DNA of 64,000 bases from contig OU964923.1 in the NCBI GenBank assembly GCA_918807975.1, positions 24,781,235-24,845,234 on the forward strand. Direction: 5' to 3'. The notes beneath the pieces are model-generated. The model was not told the origin of the DNA. It did no database searches and was given only the letters and a program-made list of their open reading frames with translations. The stretch comes from Aplidium turbinatum (lineage: Eukaryota; Chordata; Ascidiacea; Aplousobranchia; Polyclinidae). A program made the position numbers and the translations under genes. Below are positions 34,601 to 46,600 of this stretch, one piece after another (positions within the stretch are counted from its first letter, which is position 1; each line of letters starts with the position of its first letter).

Positions 34601-37600
34601 AAAACTCTATTTTTTGTGGCGAGTTTGGGGGGGGCTTGAGCCCCCTTAGCCCCATGCTGGGTGCGCTACTGATAACTTAAGTGTATTATGTTTTTATTTG
34701 CTACATTTTATCATTAAAACTCGAACCTTTTGTTCTGTCATCAGGTCTCCCAAGTGTAATCTTTTTCGTTTGCTGTAGCGATTCCACCAGGTTAATCGTA
34801 CAAGCTGAACATTTCAATGCAAATGCTATTATTTGTTCATGTCAGAGTTTGTATTAGGTTGCTGTTTTAAATTAAATTGTAACAAATAAGTTAGTTCACA
34901 AACAAATATTGAACGAATAAGGTAGGTTTACAATGTAACCCAAGTAGGCTACAGTATAGCAGTAGGCTAAATGACAATTTAACGTTAATCTTTCCAAAGA
35001 TATAGTCTATTGTAGGCTATAGCCTACTCTAAGCGATTGGGTTCATCAAAGAAAAGTAGCTTTAGCTAAACTGAAATATCTCAAGATGTGTGAGAACTAA
35101 AGTATCTTTAAAAACTTTTTATCGTAAAGTTGTTGTGGTTGCCAAAAGTTTGCAAATGCAAAACTTTGAAACATTAGAAGTTTCCATTTCAACCTACGCT
35201 TTAATAGTTTTAGTTGACAGTTGATCATAAAATTTTATCACCTCTAGCTATTAGGAATTTTTTTTGGTTGAGCAGAAGAATAGACAACAGCCGATTGACT
35301 ACAATGGTTAGATACAAGTTAGCTGACACTGACAGTTATGTCAAGATTTTTTTGTCAAGTCGACAATTGTGTTTCGTTTTGAATAAGCTAAATTAATAAA
35401 AGACATAGGCCTATGTAGGCCTATTTGCTTCTAGTTTTGCGGTTCAAGCAACTTAAATGTATTTCTGGTCAACTCGGTCTACTGCAATAACTCAGTCTTT
35501 GGATTTAATTTATTTTGTTTCAAGGATCAAGAACTTAATTAAACATTAATTTTACGATAAGCTATTCAAACATCACTGTCAGAGTGATTAAAAAAAAGAA
35601 AACACGCAATACGAAATCTGTATTTACAAAAATACTCACACATCTGTGGTCAATCGGAGGAGTGACTAACGAGACGCAAACAGAAATGATAACAGTGCAA
35701 GCGGAGAGTATTATGGAAAAGTAAAGGTAATGAACTTTGTACAAAACAGTTGGCCGATACTCTGGTTGTCCACAAATTGGAGCTCCTATGGTGAATTCCA
35801 TGATCATTCTAACAACTCCAATAACCATTCCAAGAACTAGTCCCCAAAACGTACCCTGCAATTTATCAGCAAACCCTTTTAGTTAATATAATATGTTAGT
35901 TGTGACCATTCTTTAGATCAGGGGTAGGCAACCTTTTTGCACTGCGAACAGGTTTAAAACTGAAATTGTATGGCGGACCGGCCTTCAAAAAACAACCAAT
36001 GTTTAGCAATGAAAATTTATTACAGCTGGTATAAATTATCATAATTTTGATTCAAAGAGAGCCTTCAGCTTGTTTTGCCGAAACAAGATTTTCCCACCTA
36101 CGAATTATGCAACTCAATGATACCCGCAATGTATCCCCCACGTCGAGTCTTGTTTCGCGGTTTTGTCTTTGTTGATGCCATCAAGAGCTGCCATCACTGA
36201 ATATCTAGACTCGCATTGAGATGTCGAAAACGGCAACAAGGGTGATGCTTTGATGCTTTTATGGCAAGGTCAGAGTATTCTGGCAAGACTTTCATCCAAT
36301 ACATTGATAGAGTCGTTGTATGAAAAATATATTTCAGGCTATCATCATTTGCAATGTCTAGCAACTGGTCCTCTTGTCTTACAGGTAAGATCGATTCATC
36401 TGGTTTGAAAATAAATGGATTACGGATTCATTTATTTGCAGTTCTAGGATTCTAGGCACACGCAAGTGACTGATAAGGTCGGAGAACGCTTTCAGGTTGA
36501 CTGTCTTTCAAGTCTCTGCTAATGTTTGAAGCATGTCACCTAGGCCTACTCCTTGGTTTATGCGTTGCTCCCACAATTTAAGTTTGTCTTTAAATGTAGT
36601 CATCTTATATGACAACTTTAATACAGTTGTCATTTTGCCCTGAAGGGAAAGATTTAGTTCGTTGAGCAGATTCTTCTTTTTCTTTCGTATGAGAGGTTGA
36701 TTGTTTGGACTACATTTCCTTGGGGTCAAATGTCCGGGCATTCTTCGAGCAGCCACTTGATTGTAGCGTCCTCCAGCGTTGACAGGCCAACTGCCTTTGG
36801 AGGAGTAAACGTCGGGCAGTGGTAGAGAATGTGATCTGCTGTCTGTTCCTCTGCACCACAGTTGCATGCCGCAGATGTTGATAGCAGATTGAATATGTCA
36901 CACAAGTAGGCAAGTTTGAAAACCTATTTTTCTCCAATAAATTTGTTAGTAAGGTCTGAATGTTTCTCCAACAGAAACCTTGGCTGTGGTGCACGTAATT
37001 CAAATGCCCTGTTCAATAATTTTCCTACCTTACTTCTGTGTGCAAGAGAAGGCATTTGTGCTCTGCATCCATGTGCTCACATATTTGCTCAAACAGCCGG
37101 GTGTTATGTAAATCAGCTTTAATGAGGTTGCCCACTTTAACTACATCATCGAACACACCATTTGAAACTGTGATATTTTTCAGCTCGCCAGCATTTCTCT
37201 GTGAGTGACACAATGAGTGGTCTCGCACTCTGGTGCGACCTCCTTTATCCGAAGTTAAACCAGATAAACGGCCAATTATGGCTACAGTGCCCATCCGTGC
37301 ACACAGCACACAAAAGACACAAAAAGACCACTTCAGTTGTACTGTGAATGCAGCCCCGGATTTAGGGGGGCATAGGGTGCAGATGTCCCGGGCCACCCGA
37401 CTTTTAAAAGGCCCCCCTACGTGGAAAAAATGTGATTTTGTGTTATTTTTTTTTCTTTCAGCCTTTGAAGTTTCAGAAAAATGCTGTACAGTGCTGGATT
37501 AATGCTACTGTAGACGTAGAGGTGGTTTTTCGCGCTTGGCGCGAAAAAATTTCTTGCACGGGGCTCCCCGATCTAAAAGTGCTCCGGGCCCCCCATCAGG

Positions 37601-40600
37601 TAAATCCGGTTCTGTGTGAATGATGATTCAGAGACTTGAATAGTTGAGAGGCTGTGGCGTTTTTAGTACAACAAAAACACATTGCGTATGATCAAATATT
37701 TCAGCCAGAGCAGGAGGCTTTGAAAAGTTATGAGTGATGTGATCCGATTGCAACTAGTTGGAACTAGTTGACGGCAAACGCAGCAAGAAACGGGAGAATT
37801 CTCAGAAGGTTACAAACGACCAATCTGGCCAATGCCATGAGTCTTGAACACTTAATAGCCTACAGAAGCGCCACAAATATTTGTGTTATTAATGAAAATA
37901 TATTACGGATTCCTACGCATTTTAACTTGAAAAAGTATATGGACCGGAAATGAAATCTCCACGGGCGAACTGAACTCTTCACGGACCGCTACCGGGGTGA
38001 CGCCCGGTGGTTGCCGACCATTGGTTTAGATTTAGAACACCAAGAAAAAGATATAAATTAATATTTGAAGACACTTAAAAGCAAAAATGTCGTTCAAAGG
38101 GATTGCGTTATTACGAATAAAGTTTCATAGAAATAAAATGCAGTCGACTTAGTGTAGCCAAGAAGTTTCCAGTTTTATCAATTTTATATGAATCGTCTTT
38201 TACTTAGCTACTGTATTTCACAGAATACAAAAAGAAACTATAGCTTGTAGCTTACTTAAAATTGCATTGTAGTTAATGACGACGATATTATTGATACTTA
38301 TTGACAGTTTTCGACTCGTGAACTAGAACAAAATTACCAGCTCATGATGTAAAATAGCATGTGAAATGTCTACCTTGATTTGGAAGCTCTCAAGAGTGTT
38401 TGGGTTAAGGCTATGGTTCAACCTACGAAATATCGTTTCACAATAACATGTTTAATATCAAATCTTGATTCATATCAAAACTAAACCGTTTACAAGCTGG
38501 AGTTTATCCGACGAAAGAGATTCCACAAATATTGTAGCCTACAGGATCCCATAGATATATTTTGTGATTATTGCTTGTTGACTTAATGTGCGCTGCCTAA
38601 CTATTTTGATAGTTTTTTCCTAGTAAGTTATTTTAAGCTATCGTACTTCTTGTTTTATTGTTCCAGCAGATTTTTAGCAGATAAAACGTTTCAACTAAAA
38701 CTAGAGATGACGATATAGATAGTATAAAAGACAGTGGCCTATCTGATATATCAATTCAGAGAGGTGCCATATTCCGGGAGCTAAAGATAAATAAAATGAA
38801 ATGAAGCTACTATGGTCAGTGGCGTATGAAGACAATTTGAAATGATTAAATTTCATACCGTTGTAGTGAGACAGGGACATTGTAAACATGGCTGTCAATT
38901 TTATCTACTGAAAAAAAGAGAACATCCCTGTAGTGAAAACAGCAATTAAATTTTAATAAAAATTGTTTTCTAAACATTAGATATCAAATACAAAACAAGA
39001 ACTTCGAGGTTTTCAATTTGTACTGACCGGTTCGTTTAGTCTTGGCCAAAAAACGGCCAAAGCAAACACCGTTGTGATTGGAGGAGCAAGATAACTCGTG
39101 ATGGCTTGAATATAGTCAAAGAGTTGTGATGATGCAGCCGCTTGAATAATTGGGACCCAAGCTATGCTGATTCCCACCATAACCAGAATAAATATTCTGT
39201 AGTGCAAAAGTAACTCACGATTTAGTTATCAAAGTATATCTAGTCTAATACCAACTACTCTCAAACGTTTAGCAATCAACAAAAGAATGTCACAATGATG
39301 TTAGTTTTGATAACAACGTAACCACTCGTGATTTAATGATTTAATCCATCAGAAATCGTCTCATCACTAATGTAAGAATAAGAATATATAGCCGAATGGC
39401 AATTACGTGTACCAGAACGTTTTAAAAGTAAAGCTTTGTCTGAGAGGAGTTAATACATTTCCATAATCCAATCATTATTTTTTAGTCTGACTAGAAATGT
39501 ACCTGCCAACCAACATAAGCTCTTTGTTTTTTGCTTGAGGTCTCAGTTTAACCCAGATATCACACGTGAACAGGGTGCTAGAGCTATTGAATACTGATGT
39601 CAAGGAAGACATGAGAGCAGCGATCATGACAGCAAGAAGCAAGCCTGCAAGATAAAAACTGACAAGATGAAGATTGAAAGCAGGTTGACGTTAAAGCAGA
39701 AAAACTAAAGAAATGTGTTTTCTGCTTACCTCGGAGGCCAGTCGGCATAATAAACAAAACTAGTTTAGCGTAGGCATAGTTGGTGCATCCCGCTTTCGCT
39801 CCGCAAGCTTCCAAACAAACTTCAGGATCAGCACATCCAATTGAATCTAAAATGGATCAAACTGATCACAATCACAACCTAATCTGAACACAAGGAACTT
39901 TGTAGTCTACATTTTTTTCCTTATTGTTCACAGATAGGCTACCATTATTGATAACTTTCTATAACTCTGGGCCAGTATCAAGGCTAGCTATTGTTGGCAA
40001 TGCCAATGGTATCATAGCTGCCTATGTACATACTTCTAGGTTTATTTTGTCAGTAAATTTTTTAGAACTAGTCTTCAAATTTACATTGCTACCATACAAA
40101 ATACTGACTTGGAAAGATGATTCTGCTGATCATGCCCACCATCACCATCATGTACATTGGAAGAATTTTTAAAAGGCCAGCCAGTACGCAACCACCTTTT
40201 GCGTGTGAGAGATTTTTAGCTGCCAGAGTGCGTTGTACTATCACCTACAAAAACCATGCATAGACTATAACAAACCCACTGTCAAGAAGTGAAATTGATT
40301 GTAGTTTATAATTATTTACAGATTCCTGATGAGGACTTAAGTTAAGTCGAAAACGTTTGATATGTTGAACTATTTGTAAATATGTAATATACTGTTGTAA
40401 TGCTCAACCCTGTGTTATTGTTGTGTCTTGCCTGTCTTTGATATTTACAAATGCAATGCGTTTTTATAGATTTAATGTGGACTTCCCATAACTTGTACGC
40501 ATTTTCATGGAGTATTGAACAACAAATTATAATTGATTTGTGTAGCATTAATGTTCATTTTTGGTATAGTTGGTGCATAGCCGTACGAGACCAAACCATT

Positions 40601-43600
40601 TTGGGGGGGGGGGGCAGAACGTAAATTTGCCCAAATCTGCACGCTTTTATAGAAATTGCCCAAATATAATGTATGCGGTGCATGATAACAGTGAAAAACT
40701 AGCATAACAAGATCACCAGCTAGCTAGAATTTCTTACCCAAGTAGTCAAGATAGAACAACTGAACTGATCTTTGAATATACCTTGCTTGTGCATTGCTCG
40801 ATGCTTCTGCACTGTGGCATGGTAGGTAGGAGTAACATTTAGGGTATTATATATTTCAGCAGTAGCATTTTAAATGTTGGTGAAATTAACATGACACAGT
40901 TGTATATACAAACTAAGTATTTATTTTTTATTTTGGGGCGCAACTGCATCATTTTAATTTGGATAGTTTTATAAAAAGTAACCAAACAAAGCTAAGCAAC
41001 ACCACAACATTAACATTACATTTAACAGGTACAGTATAACATTTTTTCGTTAAATGTTGTGGTGTTGCTTAGCTATGTCCGTTTATGGTTGAAAAAGTAC
41101 TGTAACCTCTCCACTAGAATTGTTTTATAAAAGTATTCACCAGATTTATATAAATTCATATTTTGTAGTTCGTTGCGCAAATCAAGATGATGCATTTACG
41201 GATATTATGAAAAAAATTAAAGACTTTGTAAATTTTGATGCTGAGGCAACTGCATCATGCCAATTTGGGAAGTTTTATAAATAGACTATGATCAGATAAT
41301 TTCATATTTTTTGTTGCCCAAATCTAAACGGTACAGTTATGTAAATAGGAAAAATTAATGAATTTGTTCATTTTGGGGAAACTGCCTCGCGCTAATTTGG
41401 GCAGTTGCATAAACAGACTAATCAGATAACGTCATGTTTTCAGCTGCCCAAATCAACACGATGCATTTGTGAAAATTAATAAAATTATCTATATAGCAAA
41501 TGTTGTGTTTTGAATTGGGCAGATTCATAAAAGTTTTAGAGAAATATTTTGGTGGCTGCCCAAATTGGCATGATGCATTTGGTTAAATGCATTTCGTACT
41601 ACAGTTTGATCACCATACAATACATCAATACGGGTGTGCCGAATGAAAATTTTGCACATATTTCTTGTGCAAATAAGAGGCTGTACCATACTTAGTTTGA
41701 TAGGTAAAAGATATTAATTTGTAGTTTTTCTTAATTCATTCAATTTTGAAGCTTTTCATATAGCCATGTTTTCCCTAATAATTGCAAGATTTTGCCCGAA
41801 TTCGCGACGTTTTGAAACAACAGGGGGGGCAGCTGCCTCCCCTGCCCCCCTGGCTCGTACGGCTATGAGTTGGTGAAGCTTCTGCCTTTACGAACAAAAA
41901 AACTGCACGATCAAGCAGTGCTGGTTTTGCTCTCGAGGTGTAGCCTACCCTACGCTTGAGTAACGCATTTCAAGGACTGCTCTCCATTCAGCGGCACCTA
42001 TTGGGTGAAACAATTCCCAGACAACGTTCAACAATAAAAGGAAACTTTACACTGTTTATCTCAATGACCCGGTCTGCGTCCGTGGCTCAGCACCTCTACA
42101 AGTATGAGAAACTGCAAGAATTAAGCTTTCAAAAAACCTTTTTTAGTCTGAGGATAAATATTTCTACAATTAAACAAGCAATCACTTTAGAAAAATGTAT
42201 CCTAGGGCACAATGAGATTTACAAGAGATTAAAAATTTTCACCAAACATTCCAAACAAACCAATTGATGTGGTTTTTAATTAGGTTTGAACAGTTTGTTA
42301 TGACTAAAAGTTTTTTCTTACACCAGCACAGTATTTATTGTTTGTCAGAAAAATATTCTGTGAAACTACTAACAAAGAATACCTAACAACCAACTTTAAT
42401 CAATCATAATTTAATGAACCATGTGTAGCCTATCCATTTTATAATAAATCTAAGACAAAAACATGAGAAAAGGAAATAGATCAATTTTGAACAACATTTG
42501 AATTGCAATGATTACTTTTGAAACAACTTGACTATATCCACTAGCGTACGCAGGGGGGGGGGGGCCATTGGGCCATGCCCCCCCCCCCCTTAAATGTTTT
42601 AGTAGTTAACGACGTAGATTAAAGCATTTAATATGTTTTGGATTGCACTGTTAAAGCAATTAACAATGTTGTTCTATAGACTAAGCCAATACGAAATACA
42701 TAGCCCAATCCACCTACCCCACCCCAGGTATGCCAATGTAGCATAGTGTTCTGTAAGCCTATTATAGTGAGAAAGAAATGGATAAAGTCTAAACTAAAAC
42801 CATACTGGGATATCATGAAGATGTCTGGGATATTAATGGCCAGTGGCGTAGCCAGGGGGGTTTGGGGGTTACAATCCCCCCCCCCCTTTGGCACGCGTGT
42901 GACTTCACGATATTGAGAATGATGCTTTCAGTTTCTTTATGCTTGGGAATGATGCTTTCAGTCTAAAAAAAACTTGCCTAATTTTAAACAAAACTGCATT
43001 AAAAGAGCGAGCTTTGCCAATACTAAACATTCAAACATCTCAGCCAGGAATTAGCAACAAGAAAACATAGAGACTTAGCTTTATTCCTAAAAATGCCGAA
43101 GAAAACATGATCTTATCCTTTTGCTATGCCACCTGACAGCACCATTTTACAGGAATATTTATACCCACATTTTTGTTGAAAATGCTCTCAGAATGCACCA
43201 AATTCAAAGTAATTTTTCAAAATTTTCTGGGGGAGGCCCCCCAGACCCCCCTCCGCTGGGTGTCGTCTTAGGCGAAAACGCCGTCGGGCTTCGCCCGCCG
43301 GTCGTCAAAAACCCTCCCTTTCAAAATTCTTGGCTACGCTACTGTCAATGCCCCCCCCCCCCCCCTTGACAAAATCCTGCGTACGCCACTGACTATATCA
43401 TAAATTGCAAAATACAATTTGCAGATGAAAACTTGTTCTGTTTGTCAAGTAGCCTAATGAACGATATGTAAAAGAGTAAATGACAAAAGTGAAAGTGGGC
43501 TATCTCTTGAAAAGATATTGGAATATTAGACCAAAATTTATTTCAAAAATATGACTTTTACATAAAACACTGTAAAAAAGGCCTACAGATCACTGCAAAC

Positions 43601-46600
43601 AAACCTGATCTGTGCACCAGTACCAAATTGAATTGATGAAGATACCGAATATCATGCCAGGCCATGGCAAATCACTGTCGATTGGGTCTCTGAAAACGTG
43701 GAAGGAATCTTCTCGGGGCAAACCACAAGACGTGTTTTCTGGTCGTACGTCTGGTATGGCTGCCATGTACTCTGGTTCCAAACTGTTATAACCACCAATG
43801 TAGTCAAAAGCTGAAACAATTATAAATGTACATGGCAACTGTCCCAATTAATATGCGTAGTCCCGTAGCAGGCTGCATTGTGTCCCAGAATAGGTGAACT
43901 ATTTTATTGTGTAATTCTGCTGTGGTAGCTATTTCGTCAATCACTGACCTATAGTAACCTTTAATTAGGTTACGCAATCTTTTAGTGCGAAACCTGCTAC
44001 TAGAAGAGTCTGTATTACGATTCTCAATATATCTTTTGACTTGTTGACCAGAAGAATGATTTCTTGTAATGTAATATTACTTTAGTCTCTGAAAACTTCT
44101 AGTCAAAGCAAATCTATTATAAATAGCCACGTGATTTGAGTATGGTTATTAGAGTTATGTATTATAAATTATGGGGATTAGAAGTTTTAATAAAAGTATG
44201 TCGAAGACTTTTATAGAGTTCCAGCCGATATTGTATAGATTGTGAAAGTTATTGCCAATTGTAAAGTAGCTGATGCAAATAGTAGTGTATATTTATTTTG
44301 AAATTGACGAAGACGTGTGCTGTTCAGAATTTGATTTCTTCACATGCTGGAAGTGGTGAACCATTTGTTTAATCCTTCAAGGATTTTATCTATCATCTCA
44401 CAAGTAAAACTATTCGACCATTTAACTGACTGTTTAACGTTTGATATCCCAATAAAGTAGCCTACATCGTCAATCTTTCCAAAGTCTTTTAACGTGTAAG
44501 AGTTAGAAACAATTGTGACAACAACAATGTGATATTATTACTTTTTAGCACTGGAGATGAAATGTGTAAACTACTGTATGCATAATTTTGCTAAACTATG
44601 AATTTAGTTTTTTGCAGTTTTGCTATGTTCTTATGAAGCATAAACAGACATAACTAAGCAACAGCACTACATTTAACAAAATAAAAATAAAAAAAAAACA
44701 ATAAACGAACATTTTCGGCTATTCATATAACCCTTTTTAAGTGTATAAAAAAAATGTTCTAAAAGAAATACTAAAGAATCACACAATATCACAGCAAAAA
44801 TATACCATATTTTATATCATAAATATACCATATATGAATAGCCGAAAACGTTCACTTAATTTTAATATAATGTTAAATGTAGTGTTGTTACTTAGTAGTC
44901 TGTTTATAGTTTAAAAAACTAACTCTCTACCTAAATTGTTTTATGAATTAGGCTGATAAACCATTTCTATTATTATTTTTATCTTTTATAAATAAGTTAT
45001 CTATAGGCTATACGCCTAAAGCATTTTTAAAGGCTATTTGTATTAAGCCATTTATTAACTAAAATAATTCTTTTTGTTTGTTCATATGACAAACCTTATA
45101 TAATTTACAACTTTATGTGTAGTATTTTTATTACCGTTCAAATTAAAGTTTTGAAATTTGAACTTACATAAGCCCATCATGATAAGACCTCCAATTACCA
45201 TAATGAAGGTCTGAGCAGTATCTGTGTAAATAACGGCTGCAAGACCTCCCGTGACGGTGTAAAGCGCTGTAATGGCGAGTAATACGCAAATAGCCAAGTA
45301 CAAATTCCAGCCGAGAGCTTCCTGAATGAAGATGGCCCCAGCAAAAAGGTCAGCCTAAATGGGAAATGATATTGTTATATAAGGTAAAGCCGTTAACTCT
45401 ACATTCTGTCAGTATTAAGTCGTTAATTTGCACAGAGAAATGGACATGTTTAGATTATAATTATACACAAATGTAATACCAGCGTATTACATTCAAAATA
45501 ATTTTAACCAACAAATTTCACTAAAAAGTACGGAATTTGAGCAATTGCTCAAAACATGAAAATGCCGGTAAAAAAAAAAAACTAAACTGGCCCTTTAATA
45601 ACTGCAAACTTGTACTTGGTACTACTAGGATACGTAAAACTACGTGAATAGGCCTATTAAAAATATTAGGGATCTAACAAAATGAGTACGCTATTATGAC
45701 ACTTTGTTACACTACAATTGTCAATCTGGCGTATTAACATTAAAGCATTTATACATTAAAAATGTCTGAAAATTTTGAACCTTGTTTATCGCTAAGATTG
45801 AGCAATAAATTATTTGCAGAATCATTGTTTAACGGTTACTTTCTGACGTCGCTTTCAATGTTGACATTATGTAATCAGACAAAAGTCAATAGCCTGGGCA
45901 CTTGGAAGCTTGGAACGGAATAAACTAAACGTACGGTGGATATCACACGGCTTTTCGAGGGGAAGGGGGGTGACAGTAATTTTTTAATAACTTAGCCTAT
46001 ATATTGAATTTTTTTGTATCTTAGATTATTGCCTTTATATTGGTTTTGTAAAAATTGCAGTCGTTTCAGTTTATTCTCAATACATTTACTTTCCTTTAAT
46101 CATTATCCTACAACATGCGGTAAGCTATGTGATAGTGTAGCTGTTGAGAAGGGGCGATCTTCCTGGCAACAGCACTACCTGACTACTCACTATAGAACAG
46201 CGGGCATTGTGTTTCGCTAACCATACCAGTGTAGCCTCCATTATAGCCATCAAGACTTTTCCAAAAATATGTGTTTCTCGGCAATCGAGTGCAGCAAGAA
46301 TTGACGAATTGACAGCGATAGACACGTGTTTCGCCCTTGTGGCTGGGCTCATCAGTATCGCGCCACTATTCATGCCAAAAGCAGCGGTTAAGAACTATGT
46401 GGCACGAATTAGAGGTGCGATACTGACGAGTCCAGCCTCATGGGCGAAACATGTGTCTATCGCTGTCAATTCTTGTTACACTCGACTGCGTAGAAACACA
46501 TGATAGTGTAGCTTTTATTTTGACATTTAAAAAATTAGACTTACGCAATGCATACGTCGGATGATAATGTAAAAAACTTTTGTCGCTTAGAAAAGCGATT

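Larger units (their letters stand above)
32724..34671. mobile_element. hAT-like element carrying a smaller element and a Penelope-like piece
   Basis: Ends CAGTAGCGCACCCAG and CTGGGTGCGCTACTG are perfect inverted repeats. Target duplication ATAACTTA at 32716-32723 and 34672-34679 is intact. Poly-G/C tracts lie just inside both ends. It contains a second TIR element (about 32819-33569) and a retroelement piece (33842-34530). It sits in an intron of the SGLT-like gene. Confidence 0.88.
35919..38023 (-). mobile_element. hAT element (ZBED-type transposase remnant) with two insertions
   Basis: Ends CAGGGGTAGGCAACC and GGTTGCCGACCATTG; target duplication CTTTAGAT / GTTTAGAT at 35911-35918 and 38024-38031 (7 of 8). 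The minus strand has transposase pieces: [20 protein letters not shown] and [11 protein letters not shown] at 37025-37160, and [20 protein letters not shown] at about 36600-36670, as in ZBED5-like hAT proteins. A LINE fragment (36697-36905) and a MITE (37351-37614) are inserted in it. It lies in an SGLT-like gene intron, same strand as the gene. Confidence 0.85.
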
